Shown piece by piece: positions 30,385-42,011 of a stretch of DNA of 64,000 nt (the first letter of the stretch is position 1; each line of letters opens with the position of its first letter). The notes beneath the pieces are model-generated. The model was not told the origin of the DNA and made no database searches. It saw only the letters and a program-made list of their open reading frames with translations. The position numbers and the translations under genes are program-made. Where the stretch lies: positions 1,240,001-1,304,000 of the forward strand of contig NW_024468909.1 in NCBI RefSeq assembly GCF_011745365.1, read 5' to 3'. This stretch comes from Cryphonectria parasitica EP155. Lineage: Eukaryota > Ascomycota > Sordariomycetes > Diaporthales > Cryphonectriaceae.

Positions 30385-31359
30385 GCACATGAAGTTCCAG
30401 GACACAGTCCCTCGTGGAGGTGGTAGACAAATATTGCTAAGAGTATACGAATATCATTGGTGCTATCAGCAGTTATGTTCGATGTGCTAGGTGACCGCCT
30501 CATCCATTGTAGGCATATATCAACTGCATAACTGCGCCCATGTCTATACAACTTACATTGGCCCATATGTCAGCCTTAATTCAGGGTGAAAGACTTTGAT
30601 CTTTCTTAATCGACCATGTCTGTCCTGGAGGTCCAAGCTCCGCGCGGGCTCAGTGGAAACCTTACCCTACTGCTCGAGCTGCTTACGTCCTAATTTATCC
30701 TTGGGCTTGTTTCTGACGAATGACACCGATCCCTGAGTCCTCAGAGTAATTTGAAAGATACTTCAGTATACTGTGGTAGGTTGGATTCCGGTGTAAGTCG
30801 TTTTGTGTTACATCTGGACATAGACCAATTACGAGACTGATTCCAAATTTCGACCTAAGTTATCTGCGACGCAATCATTACGCGACGCGGCTGAATGCGT
30901 GGATTTCATACCCATCCTAGGACTAGGTCTGTCGATTCATGCTTTGACTCTTCAACAGGGTTTTATCAAGTTGACGAAGGTCAAACTTTTGCCTTTGTAT
31001 CAAGCTTTGTTTGATGCCTACTTGTAGAGAGCATCCATACGATGAGCGTCGGACACGATTGTCACACCCATACGGACTGTTCAATCAGCATGAAGAGCGA
31101 CATTATATTCCATCTGTATTCAACACCAGAACTATGTTTTTCACCTTCCGAATTTGTGGTATACCAACATTGGACTGCAATGACAAAAAAACAAGACGGG
31201 GATAACTTTAGTATGATGACCGTATATAAGAGGGTTCATTCACCAATCATGTCAGATGTTACTCACCTCTTCGACAACAAGCTTCTATTGAATAAAAGAG
31301 TGGAAACACATGATATTCACGAATCACAGTAGAGATTACCGTGTCAATATTCAAAAGAA
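30385..31359. other. Intergenic region
   Basis: Short frames only. I see no motif, repeat or RNA gene. It separates the 3' ends of two small convergent genes. Confidence 0.45.
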
Positions 31360-31734
31360 TCAATTACTCTTCTTCGTCTGCCCGCCCATCTTATCCTGCA
31401 CCATCCCACCAATGCCCCCCTCGGCCGTGAATTGTTTCCCAATAGCACCCTCTTTATCAAAAGGTCCGCCCACCTTCTGTGCTGTACCACCAATAGCACC
31501 GGCCTCTGCGCAACGACGTTAGTCATGGATGCGCCTGGGGAACCGCAGTTCAAACCAGATGATGCAGTTGAGCCCCTGGGGAAGGTTGAACTTACCGGTG
31601 AATTGCTTGCCAATGGATCCGTCGGCGTCAAATGCCTTGGGCGCGTCATGGCCAATGTTGCTGTTGGCAGGTGTCTGTGTTTGGCCGGACATGCCACCCG
31701 AACCGTGGGGCTTGACGTTGTAGTTCTCAGACAT
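31360..31734 (-). CDS. Small glycine-rich hydrophilic protein with IGKQFT repeats
   Basis: Exon 1 (31734-31596) and exon 2 (31505-31360) encode 94 residues. The intron has a GTAAGT donor, a GACTAACG branch site and a GCGCAG acceptor, and splits a Glu codon. The product is soluble and Gly-rich. The unit DADGSIGKQFT near residue 40 recurs as DKEGAIGKQFT in exon 2, and AIGGTAQ and GIGGMVQ look like further diverged copies. The composition is like LEA-type stress proteins of fungi, but I cannot name a family. There is no signal peptide or Cys, so a cytosolic location is likely. Confidence 0.75.
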
Positions 31735-32773
31735 TGTGGCTGTGGGCTTATGATGAAGACTGGGTTGTGTGCGGGGCGTGTTGACTGGGGTACGAGGTTT
31801 TGCAGTGCAACAAGAGAGAAATACGCAAGATAAAAATAGTGTATGAAATGTGTGAATCAAGCCTGAGGTTGGAAATAAATACCTGTCCAGCTTCCACAAT
31901 AGATTTATGCTCGGTTGGTGGTCTGAAAGCATGACGCCAGCAGGCCGTGATGATCCGTTGATTTCATGCCGATGAATGAGGTCATTGTAAAGAGGTGTCT
32001 CAACGGCCTTGCACACTAACAATGTACAGTACGTACTAAGTAGCCACTGCAGATCGCCGTGGGACCCCTGAAGTGCGCACCGCGGCTGGTTGACCGTCCC
32101 CATCAATTACCCTCCTCGCTTTGTTCATGGTTCAAGTCTGCAATCTTTGAGGGCGCTGGACGGTGAGAAACCACACATGCCTCCAGATTAGAGCCTCTTT
32201 CTTTCTTTGGTAACTGTCGAGCAACGGCGAGTCAAAAGTCTTCACTCACCCTACTGGTGTCAATGATCAAGATTGCTCAACGCGTTACTTGCGGTGTTCT
32301 TCTCATAGCCCGACGTCCCCTGTAGACATTATGTGTGGACAAATCTCACAGCAAATCTGCAGTCCAAACCCGATATGGTTGTCAACCAGCATAATGTGCT
32401 GAGATCAAATACGACATTATGCGAGTGTCCCACCCAGCACTGATGCCATACTTGAACCAAACAGCAGAAGTTACATTTGCGGGGCCCAAGCAGACCCATA
32501 CCCTCGCTTCGTTGGCGTCTCATGAACCAGATCGTCGAAATACCTGTAATCCTGCGTGTGGCGTATTTCTTTTAGGTGATACTGTTTGGTTATATGACTT
32601 TCTTAGAATCTTAGCCACGCCTTCTCACAGCGCATTTGAGCTTGCTACAGAATGTATATACTCCGAGAAGATATATATGTACAGCATGAAGACAACAATG
32701 ACCAAGCTCTATCAGTTCGCCCATCCATCATACACTAACGCACAACCTCTATACATCCACAAGGGCCCGTCGC
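31735..32773. other. Intergenic region
   Basis: Upstream region of the small Gly-rich gene and downstream region of the GDSL esterase gene. No gene is supported. Confidence 0.45.
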
Positions 32774-34264
32774 TTAGAAGAAAGACCCCGTCAGGGCACG
32801 GACAAAGCCCTCCGCAACAAGCTTGTGGATAGCCTGACCAGGGTGGTAGCTATCGTACCACACACAGGTGGTGCCATCAGAGTTCGCGCAGGTGATGTCG
32901 CTGTCGAGGCCGTACGAGGTAGGGTTATCGAGGACCTCCCAGAAGTACGACGTCGTGTTGAAGACCTGGCCGAGGGTGATGTCCGAGTTGTTGGTCTTGA
33001 ACTCCTCCATGTTGCTCACGAGAAGGGAGTTGTACGATTCGAGGTTGGCGATGAGGCCTGACAGATCCGTCTCTGAGTCGAAGGCGGGTGCTTTGTAGAA
33101 GGCTATAGGGTGGCAAGGACATGACATCCGGTCAGTCGACTTTATATCATGGCAGTATGAAAGGAGAGAAAGGTGGGGGGGGGGGGGGCGGCGGGGGCAA
33201 TAGGTAGATGCGTGGATGGTGTGAACTTACGAGGCACCATGTTCAGCACAAAGTTCCTGACGCCGTCATCGTACAGGTTCTGCATGAGGGTAAAGTACTC
33301 CGTCATGACCTCGTCGATGGGGCACGTCGCATACTCCTCCACCTCCCAGAAGCACTCGCCAATATCGTTAATGCCGATCCAGACGGCGACGAGCAGGTCG
33401 TCGGCAGTCCATTCGGCATATGAGGGAGCGGGCACCAGGTTGTCCTCAAAGTCTCCAACCTGGGCGATGACGTCCGTGGTGACTCCAGTGTTGATGATGT
33501 CGTTGGACACGTCTGCGCCGTAGTAAGCCCAGTCGTAGGTCAGAATCGTTGAGGTGTTGTACACGCTTGTCACGTAGCCCACCCACTAGAGGGTTTGGTC
33601 AGTATATTGACTGTACCAGCTCGTTGAGTTTCAGGCACTCACGTTGAGTCCGCCAGTGGTTGTGGTACCTGGCAAGGCGGGACTGCCGAACGGGTCCGAA
33701 GCCGAGGGCTTATCGCCCTCAATGTAGAAGCCAGTCGACGAGTAAGAATCGCCACTGGTGATGAATATCAGCATATCTGCAGGTTGATGGATGAGTCGAT
33801 ATTTCAGACACTTACAAGACAACCAGGTACTTGGTGTCTCCACTGGAGGCGGACGAAGATGAAGTGCTGGTAGTAGCCGAGCTTGTAGCAGATGCGGCGG
33901 CGGCAACGGTTGTCGGATTTGCTGTTGACGAGGACGACGTCGTCGTATATGCCTGCACTGAGCTTGATGAAGTGACCACGGCCTTGACAGAGGTAGCCGA
34001 GGTGGCAACCTCTTGAACTGAGCTCGAAGAGGTGGCGACCTCCTGTGCCACGGAAGTACTGGATACTGCTGCGACAGACGAGGTGGGAACTGTCGAAGTC
34101 GGCTCGGCTGAGGAGCTGGTGAGGACTGCGAGAGCAGAAGAAGCGACGGCAGTGGACGAGGACGCCGGAACGTCAACGCTCGAACTCTGACTCTTCCGGA
34201 CGCAGGCAGCGTTGACGGAGGAGAGAGCCGCTGCTAGGGCCAGGAGCTGCTTCGGAGCAAACAT
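32774..34264 (-). CDS. Secreted GDSL/SGNH esterase (CE16-like)
   Basis: Four exons (34264-33816, 33754-33643, 33585-33231, 33102-32774) encode 414 residues in frame. A signal peptide ([19 protein letters not shown]) is followed by a Ser/Thr-rich linker of about 120 residues. The first junction creates [14 protein letters not shown], the GDSL block I with nucleophile Ser153. GINDIG is block III, and DSYH (389-392) gives the catalytic Asp and His. Such enzymes deacetylate plant polysaccharides or act as lipases outside the cell. The Ser/Thr-rich linker lies N-terminal to the catalytic domain. Intron 3 contains a G-rich run (about 33175-33188). Confidence 0.9.
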
Positions 34265-35310
34265 GTTGTCTGTTTGGGAATTGAATAGATGAATGAATCT
34301 TGAATGAATGAAATTGAAACGAATGAGGGACCGGCCGGCTCGTAGAACAAAAACCTGCAAAGAATGGAGGGCAAAGAACGTCGACAGACACTGCTGCGCT
34401 GTGGGAATGGATGAACAAAGTGAGGAAACAGAACAGAACAAGGACCCAGAGAAAGAACAGAAACGAAACAAATCCACTCGATCTTAAGAGAGAGAGAGAG
34501 AAAGGGAAAAGGGGATTGATCAAGTGAGAGCGGTCATGTTTCATCGAGAGTGACGATGTGGGCATCCCTCGGCAAGCCAACCGAGCCAGGACAGACCCTG
34601 CGATCCTTTTTTGGCCAAACTGAGCCGTGCAGGGGCCGAGGGTGCGGTCGCCATTGGCGGGAATGAGGGCATCGTCGGAGAGCGCGTGGTGGGAGATTAA
34701 GGGGAGTTGGGGCGGGTAGAGCCGCATGTTCCCAAACACATGGGACCCAGACCAGGTTTATTAGTTTCCACGTTGACCTCAGCCCTTGTATTCCATGAAT
34801 CTTGCATGTAGAATCCTGCTGATTATGTGAATGTCAAGGCCTGAAGTTGGGTTGCTCCAGGTGTGCGTGACGTATGGAGCCGGGGGCGGGGGGGGGGGGG
34901 GGGGCGATTAAAAAAGAAGAAGCGAACACCTCAAAAGAAAACCCTTGAGCATTAGTATCGCACAGCGATCACAGTCAAGATGGACAGGGGTTTGAGAAGG
35001 ACCAAGCCAGATGCAGGCAACATCTGCGCCGCATCATCTCACAAATCTTCGTAACCCCGTAGCAAAAGTTGTGAACAGTTTGTCATCCCCAAAAGAAGTC
35101 GCCCAATAGATCGCATCCACTTTGCTAATTGCTCACGGTCGTAGCAATGCAGGGCACGACAGACATTGGCAACCTACGGCACAGTGTTGGGAATGAGGAT
35201 GCTCCAAGTACGTATTCAGAAGCTAACGACTTAAGATGGTCCGTCAGATTCCATGCAGTCTCGACGCGCGCCCTGCACATATCGAGAGATGCTTCCTCGC
35301 TCGCTAGTAA
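34265..35310. other. Intergenic region with poly-G tract
   Basis: Upstream region of the GDSL esterase gene. A G-rich run with one C interruption lies around 34881-34903. No gene is supported. Confidence 0.45.
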
Positions 35311-36114
35311 TCATTCCGCGGCCTTGGACGATGAACCCGCAGCAGCAGGCTCCTGACTTCTTCCTCTGGATCCAATCCCCTGTGGCCTTCCACCAAGGTA
35401 AGGCGGCGGGACCTCTCCGACCCCACCAACCATGAGCTCCTCGTTCCTCTCGACCTGCTGATACCCAGGGAGGGCATTGTCCGGGTGAGCCTCATGCCAA
35501 GTGCCCAGCAGGTCCTCCTGCGGCAACCCGAGCTCCTCGGCCAGCTGCGCGTACCGGGCGCTGTACTCCCGCAGGACATCCTCACCCTCGCGCAGCCACT
35601 CGGTCAGCTGGTCGCGCCGGGCCTGGACCTCCTCGCGCGTCGATGCCGAGACGGTGCTGAAGCCACCTGTGTACGGCGGGACGTCGGAGGCGGAATAGGC
35701 CGGGGGTTCGGACTCGGAAAAGGCGGGCGGCGGCTCGGACGGGGCTGAGGAGGGTGGCGGCTGTGACGAAGCAGCGCCTCCGGGTGAGGATGATGATGGC
35801 CCTGTTGTTGGACTTTGCTCGTGAGAAGCTGCTGCGCCAGCCTCATCTTGGCTGGCAGTCGTCACCATGTTGCGTCCTGAGCCTTGTGGTTGTGGGCTTG
35901 GAGCCACGCCCCGTCGCCCGTCAGGCGGATTGCCCGGTACGCTGGTGCCGTGGCCATATCGAAGAAGCCAGAGACTGTGTTCTCGAAGAGACGTTCGTAA
36001 GAGTTCAAGTTCAGCAGCCAATGATGGTATCAGGCGCTTGAGGTCGTTGTATGCCGACTGCGCCTCGATTGAAGAGGACGCTTCTTCTCGCGCGCCCGGG
36101 CGAGAGGAAGCCAT
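35311..36114 (-). CDS. Proline-rich PPxY-motif protein, unknown function
   Basis: Single exon of 267 residues from an ATG at 36114. An N-terminal helical segment (about 15-50, LKRLIPSLAAELELLR) precedes a Ser/Pro/Ala-rich disordered middle. A second helical, charged segment follows (REEVQARRDQLTEWLREGE...LAEELGLPQEDLL), then a disordered tail. Two perfect PPxY motifs are present (EPPAYSAS and VPPPYLGG) plus the related VPPYTGG. PPxY motifs bind WW domains, for example of Rsp5/Nedd4 ubiquitin ligases. An adaptor role is inference; no arrestin fold or membrane segment is seen. Confidence 0.75.
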   Translation of the reverse strand: MASSRPGAREEASSSIEAQSAYNDLKRLIPSLAAELELLRTSLREHSLWLLRYGHGTSVPGNPPDGRRGVAPSPQPQGSGRNMVTTASQDEAGAAASHEQSPTTGPSSSSPGGAASSQPPPSSAPSEPPPAFSESEPPAYSASDVPPYTGGFSTVSASTREEVQARRDQLTEWLREGEDVLREYSARYAQLAEELGLPQEDLLGTWHEAHPDNALPGYQQVERNEELMVGGVGEVPPPYLGGRPQGIGSRGRSQEPAAAGSSSKAAE

Positions 36115-36574
36115 GAGAGTAGGTAAGGATGAAGGCTACTGTCCGAGGGTTCACGAGACTTTTATCATCCAGGAATAAGAAGAGGAAGTAGTAGACCGGG
36201 GGATTCTCAGTCGCGAGTTGTGGGTGTGAATGTCATTGTCGTCCTAGTTGAGTTGAGAAACGAGATGAGCAGAGAGCGAGGGAGACTTGCGGGCTTGTGG
36301 CAGTGGCGACCCCACCAGAAGGTACGCTGACGGTACCCCTAACCCTCATGTAGTGGACCTCAGATCTCAAAGATGACATGTTGAGTAAGAGGCCACTAAA
36401 GATCTGAACATAATATGAGAAACTTGTATGAACAGTGGGTTAAATTAATGAGAAGGAAACATCATAACGAGACAAATACAGATAAAATTCATGGTTCTCT
36501 AAAATGTCGCCAAGATCTCTATAAAGGGTACGTTGGACGAGTATCGACCCCAAGCCGCAAATGCGCCCCCGAAA
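36115..36574. other. Intergenic region
   Basis: 5' region of the PPxY gene and 3' region of the phosphatase-like gene. Nothing else is seen. Confidence 0.45.
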
Positions 36575-38215
36575 TTACTCCTCCGCCTCTGTTTGCATCA
36601 CTCTCTTCCAGTAATGAATATATTCTTCCATTTTGACCTTCGGGTCTTGCCCCTTGGCTGTGCCCTCCATACGAGCCTTCTCCATCTCCGCAGCCCGCCA
36701 TCTTGTCTCACCTGAGAACCGCCTCTTGAGCCAGTGTTCGACCAAGTTCCGAAACGGCCTCTGCTCTCGAATATAGAACTCTATGATAGCCGCATCCCTC
36801 ATATCTCCCCCGCCAGGTCTCGGCCTTTCGGGATTTATTGCAGGTCTGGTCTTGTGCACGAGCTGCCAGGCCCAAAGACGCAGCTGCGTCCTGAACTTGT
36901 TATCTGCACTGATACAGGGGCGGATCTCCATGAGAAATCCCATAAAGTCGTTGATCACAGCATCTAGGCGATCAACAACCTTTGCCTTTTGCGAGGGTGT
37001 GATTGATGGGTATTGGGGGTTGTTCTCGATGACGGTGTGATAGTATCTATAAATCATGAAGGCGAGTGTGAATGCAGGCCCACGCGATTTACCAGCCTTG
37101 CAGTGCGCCATGGCCTTGCGTCTTGGAGCAGCTAGATGCGTGGCTAAAAACTGACACGCATTAGGAAAGAACTTCAGCAGAGGGGCTGCAGTAGAGTCCT
37201 CCAGCTCTATCACGTAGTGGTCTACCACCGGCGATAGGATCCCGTTGACAACAGAGGGTGCCCTTATGAAACAAGTCTTGTGTGGAAGGCCTATCAATGC
37301 TTCCTTGAGGCCGTGCTCTCTGTCCTCGAGATTTGTGATAGGTATCGAGTTCCATGCCAGTTTCCCATGTTTCATCCAGCTCGCATCTGGTTCCACCGCT
37401 TCCTGGCCAGCAACCCAGTCATCAGGATGAATTGTGAGGATGGCAAAGTCCTTGTCGTGTGTCCTCTGTAGACTGTTATGCAGGGACCAGAGACTGACAC
37501 AATTGGCCATGCTTCCGAGACAGAGACCGTCGATCTTCATGACAGAAGCTAGATCTGGATATCGCTCACGAAATAACACACCAACCTCCGTGACTGGCTC
37601 CATCTCTCCCTGAAGCATTCTCAGGAGTCGTTGTTTGACGCTGTTGCCTAAAAGTCCAAGGCTCTGCCCTTCGTACAACTCGAGTTGTTCGAGGTCTGCA
37701 TAGCTGTCCAGTGTTGTATATTCCTTGGCAAGAAGCGATCTGTAGATCAAATCTGCATGGACCTTCACACAGCTGAGCGTGCAAATCCCACCATCTGGGA
37801 ATTCGGAACCCATGGTTCTTCCCGTTTCGTTCCAAGCCGGGTGGTTTCGTTGTGTGAAGACGCTGGCCCGTCTAAGGGAAGAGCTGTTTACTGAAGTGAC
37901 GACTTGTGGACGACTTTGCTGCTCGTTGGCTGTGATATTTGCTCCTGGTAAAGTTGACTGCCTCACTGCTGCGCGTGTAGCGGCTTGGGAAGGTAATCGC
38001 AAGACCCTGCGTAATAGACTTAGAGAGCTCGTCGGCGCTCTCGAGATATCGCTACCTGAAGATCTAGTGAGTGCGGTTGAGGTTTCGCTACCAGGCGAAC
38101 CGGAATCTGAGGAGTCTTTTGCAGCGGTAGAGTCGAGAGATTGCGCTTGAATGGCTGTCCGTGCGGTGGAGCCGAAATTTGAGGGTGTCTTGCCGCGATA
38201 TTTGTGTTTCGCCAT
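36575..38215 (-). CDS. CX5R phosphatase-like protein (dual-specificity type)
   Basis: Single exon of 546 residues from an ATG at 38215. A Ser/Thr-rich region (about 1-120), probably disordered, precedes a globular part. At residues 369-380 is MAHCKAGKSRGP, which fits the HCX5R loop of Cys-based phosphatases (Cys372, Arg378). It is followed by a hydrophobic helix (FTLAFMIYRYY), as in dual-specificity phosphatases. ILTIHPDD and the IPITNLED segment upstream would be the general-acid region. The C-terminal 100 residues are basic and helical. The loop differs from the usual HCxxGxSRS by Gly-Pro after Arg, so activity is uncertain. I know no close homolog by name. Confidence 0.75.
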   Translation of the reverse strand: MAKHKYRGKTPSNFGSTARTAIQAQSLDSTAAKDSSDSGSPGSETSTALTRSSGSDISRAPTSSLSLLRRVLRLPSQAATRAAVRQSTLPGANITANEQQSRPQVVTSVNSSSLRRASVFTQRNHPAWNETGRTMGSEFPDGGICTLSCVKVHADLIYRSLLAKEYTTLDSYADLEQLELYEGQSLGLLGNSVKQRLLRMLQGEMEPVTEVGVLFRERYPDLASVMKIDGLCLGSMANCVSLWSLHNSLQRTHDKDFAILTIHPDDWVAGQEAVEPDASWMKHGKLAWNSIPITNLEDREHGLKEALIGLPHKTCFIRAPSVVNGILSPVVDHYVIELEDSTAAPLLKFFPNACQFLATHLAAPRRKAMAHCKAGKSRGPAFTLAFMIYRYYHTVIENNPQYPSITPSQKAKVVDRLDAVINDFMGFLMEIRPCISADNKFRTQLRLWAWQLVHKTRPAINPERPRPGGGDMRDAAIIEFYIREQRPFRNLVEHWLKRRFSGETRWRAAEMEKARMEGTAKGQDPKVKMEEYIHYWKRVMQTEAEE

Positions 38216-39224
38216 TTCGAAAGCTGAGGGAGGCCTGCGAATTGAGCCTCCATTTTATACGCGAGTGCCCAGTAAGTGGCAAACAGCGAGTGGTGCTGTG
38301 AATCGCAATCTCAAGACAAGGGTGATTGTTGACCAGAGTTCAAAGGAACGTGGAGGAGCGACAGGAAGAAAGAAGTGAGAGGGAAAAAAAGTATGAAAGC
38401 CTTTGGGAGTCAAAATATTGGTGCAGGTGGCAAGATGAATAAAGTACTATATGCCATGCATGATTCTCTAGGCAATGGTGATTGACTTCCCAGAGCCTCA
38501 TGACTTTCGGCGTGCACATGTTCACAAATCAGGCGGCGTTGGGCACACGATCCGCCCTGCCAAACAACATGGGCCATGCGACAAGCACATTCAGGGCGGC
38601 ACAGAGGCAGCTGCGCCCTGCAGTAGCCTGTCGCATGATTCCATGGTTTCTTCATTTTTTTCCCTCTTTTCTGTTACTGCTACAGTGACTGCATGCATCT
38701 TGCATTTGGTCATTGTTTGGGAAACCAATAAGGTCTTAGCAGTGGAAATAGTTTGAGGTCAAGGCCGCTTGGTTCGGACCACTTGTAAGCGCCTTATTCC
38801 GACCTCCGCCTAATTGTGGCAATAAGGCTATCCACGGCCAATATCAACGTGTTGGAAGGGAGGGCGTTCTCACGTGACCATTTCAATGCTCTCTTCTTCC
38901 ACCTACTTGAGCTGCCGTCGTATTCCCCTTTTGATCCTCGTTCGTATACATACATATGGTGCTGTGTCCTACTCCGCCATTTTTTCAGTAATTAGGTATT
39001 GTTAAATAGTTTGTGATGATATGCCTATACTGGTGAAACACAAAATTCACTTCACTTTGGATGTTCGGCACATGCCTCATGTCGTTTGCTCATATCATTT
39101 TGACTTCTACCCATCGAGAAAAAAGACGATCGCCGATCTCTCGAAACTGGCTGCAGCTGTATTCGCCCACCCCCCCCCCCCCGAACGCTACCATGAAAGC
39201 CAGCTATCCTCTCATCCTCGTCAA
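38216..39224. other. Intergenic region
   Basis: It holds a CACGTGAC element near 38871 and a C-run near 39169-39182. No gene is supported. Confidence 0.45.
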
Positions 39225-40381
39225 TCAAGACGAAATGCCCTCTTCGTCCTCGACCTGCTCTCTGCTGGGGGACCATTTGTCCTGCAATTTCTTATCGAGT
39301 GACTTCTCAATGACATCCTTGGACCACCACTCGCCCCAAGAGGTGAGGAAAATCTGGTCGGGATCTGACGGGAAGTCGCTCCGCGTGAACGCCCGGAAGA
39401 TGCTTTCAGCGCCTGTGAATCGTTAACATGTGTCCCAAAAAAGGACCTTTGTAGACACTCCAATCGCCGCGTGCAAGGAAGCCAGCAATCCCAACACTTA
39501 CCTGTAGGAATAGGCTTCGCATCCGGCATCGCCATTGACAAAGTCATGTTGGTGTGACGCCCAATGCCAGTACCGGGGATAAGCCCAGGGGACACGGCCA
39601 CGACGTCACACTGGCCTTGAAGCTGACGGCGCCACCAGTGTGCTCCGAGCAGCTGCACAAACTTGGTCTCGGAGTAGATATTCGAACCATCCTCTCCTGA
39701 ATTGGCAAGTAGGTGCTCATCAAGCACGGCTGAATGTCATGTATTAGTAATAGTATTTGTAGTCTCTGACGAGGAGCCATCGAGGCTACTCACAAGGATC
39801 TGTCACGCGCCGTATGGCCCCAGAGGATACAACGACCACACGCGATTTGGATTCGACGAGTTTCTCTCGCAGTAAATGCGTCAAATAATGTTGAGCTGCC
39901 ATCTTTGATTAAGAAGGAGTCCATATGATAAATCCTTGAGATCGGAACAGACTTACCCAGATGATTGACAACGTATGCCTCACACCACTTGGAACCATGA
40001 GGGCCAGGTTCATTAGCAGGCTTGTTGATCGCAGCATTCAGCAGGAGATAATCGAGTTTATCTTTTCCCAATTTTTCCAATGCCTTTTGAGCAAACGACT
40101 TGACGTTCTCCAAGCTAGACAGCTCCAGTGGTAGCACGGTGAGGCTGTGCTTTGCATTGTCGAACTTCAACGCGTCGTAGGCTTTCTTGGTTCCTTCGGT
40201 GTCTCTCGCTCCGAGAACGAACTTGTAGGGGTTACTCTGAGCAAGCAGCTGCTTGACCAACTCAAAGCCCTGCGATGCTGTTAGCGAGGTGCTTGTAGAA
40301 TGATCTGGATGATGAGGGGAAACCTGCCAGGCCGGAGGAGGCACCGGTAGCGACGACTGTCTTCGCTACGACGCTAGCCAT
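39225..40381 (-). CDS. Short-chain dehydrogenase/reductase (RDH/POR-like)
   Basis: Five exons (40381-40328, 40269-39957, 39895-39794, 39729-39502, 39412-39225) encode 294 residues in frame. The cofactor motif TGASSGLG (12-19) is formed only if intron 1 uses a GC donor (CTG/GCAGGT) with a CAG acceptor; its branch site is CGCTAAC. LLLNAA and VVVVSSGAIRRV follow, then the catalytic YSETK (Tyr175, Lys179). The pattern fits retinol-dehydrogenase/protochlorophyllide-reductase-like SDRs of fungi, which use NADP(H) on unknown substrates. The C-terminal part (FLTSWGEWWSKDVI) is also usual for this group. There is no neighbouring pathway. Confidence 0.87.
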
Positions 40382-42011
40382 GTTAAATTGTTGACAGAAG
40401 CAAGCAAGACTTTGATTCGTCACCTTAACTATTCAACAGAGCACGAAATTTGGCAAAACAATGTTGAAATAGGAACCCCCCCTTGCTCTGATATAGTGAA
40501 GACATGCAAACTCCGCATAAATGTGCGAATCATTCCAGAGCTGACAAATGACGTATGACAAATGGCGTTGTCGGACAACACGGAGTTAAGCTCAATTGTT
40601 GACTTGCTGTAGAGTCTAAGTACGCATCAATCGCAGATTGTGTAGCGTAAAGGACAGCTTATCATGACTGACTCACGGCGTAAGTCTAAGTACATTAATT
40701 ACCTAGCAGACGATGAAGCTTACGAGATTCCAACCTGGCCATCAAACATACAATAATTATGTGCATCTCGAGTATTGAGCCACTACACCCGCCTGAGCGT
40801 CTTCAATTTTTTGTTCTCAATCTTGATTTTTTAATTTGGACTTTTTGGCTTAGCAGTCAGCAGATTGACTGACCATCTCAAAGTCATGCGCAAACAAGAT
40901 ATGGAAGGTGGTGTTCACAAGGGAACCCAGTTTTGGCTGACAAAGGGATGTTGATACCGCCCATCGAAGTTGATTATTGGGATCGGAAGAGCACCAACCC
41001 AATATTTCGCAGCTATTGGAAAAGTGGCTTGTTGTGTTTAATGAGATCCCAACTTGCAGCGAGGGAACTGTTTTCGCTCTATTTACAAACAGATATGCAT
41101 GTAATACAATTGTTCAACTGGAAATCTCGAAGAAGACTAGCCAAGTTGACCACATGGCATGTGCTTATTGAAGGCCTTTCCCATTCATGGCTGTTGATAC
41201 GACCCTACTGCAGTCCAGGTTGTCATCGCAGCAGTCTGGCCAGACCAGAACACGGAAACTCACGTCCATAGTGTGCGGAACGTCAACAAAAGCTCATGCA
41301 GGTCAACCCATCGCCCCGTGCAATCTACACCTCAATCAGGATCCCAGCTGAAGTATCTGCAAGGGGATAGGACACTATTGCGATGTCGGGACGGATAATC
41401 CAGAAGTGGCCGTGAAAGGTGCCACGAGATCCCAGATTAAGCATGCAGGCCGTTGCAATGCCTTCCTGCTACGGAATTCTGCGTGGCAGGCGAACTCGAA
41501 AGGGAAAGACTCACATGCACGGTCGGAAGAATTCTCGTGCTTATCTCCTTGACCATGTCAGACTCGCAGCAGGAATAAACAATATATGCCTACGAAGGAC
41601 CAATGTTACATTTTGCAAGCGCTGAGAAGAAGTCGTTTGATTTCAGCCACGAGACATGACAATAATGATCGAAGTAGGCATGGTATCTCGACTGAGATAG
41701 GAAAAGCATGTAAAATAAATCATGCTGCCAAGCAGGGTGGGTAGCTGCTCCGACGCTGTATAGCCTCTGAGTTGCTAAGATAGGTGAAGTGCTGGATAAA
41801 TGGCATGATGTGGCATATCAAACTATTGTGCACGTTATTGCATTACAACATGAAAGCCTCATGATCTTTTGTGTATAAATAACTGATCCTGTCGTGCTTG
41901 ATCGAGTATCTCGAGGCCCCGGGTCACACATTCCTTTCTCTTGACGACAACATCTGGTGTGTATCAATCGGTCTACCTCACACAATCATAATTTTCAATC
42001 AATCATTCAAG
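40382..42011. other. Intergenic region
   Basis: 1.6 kb of mostly AT-rich sequence with no supported gene. TATAAATA at 41874-41881 is 131 bp upstream of the next start codon and is the likely promoter. Confidence 0.45.
41874..41881 (+). promoter_or_regulatory. TATA box of the secreted protein gene at 42012
   Basis: TATAAATA on the coding strand, at a suitable distance upstream of the ATG at 42012. Confidence 0.4.
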
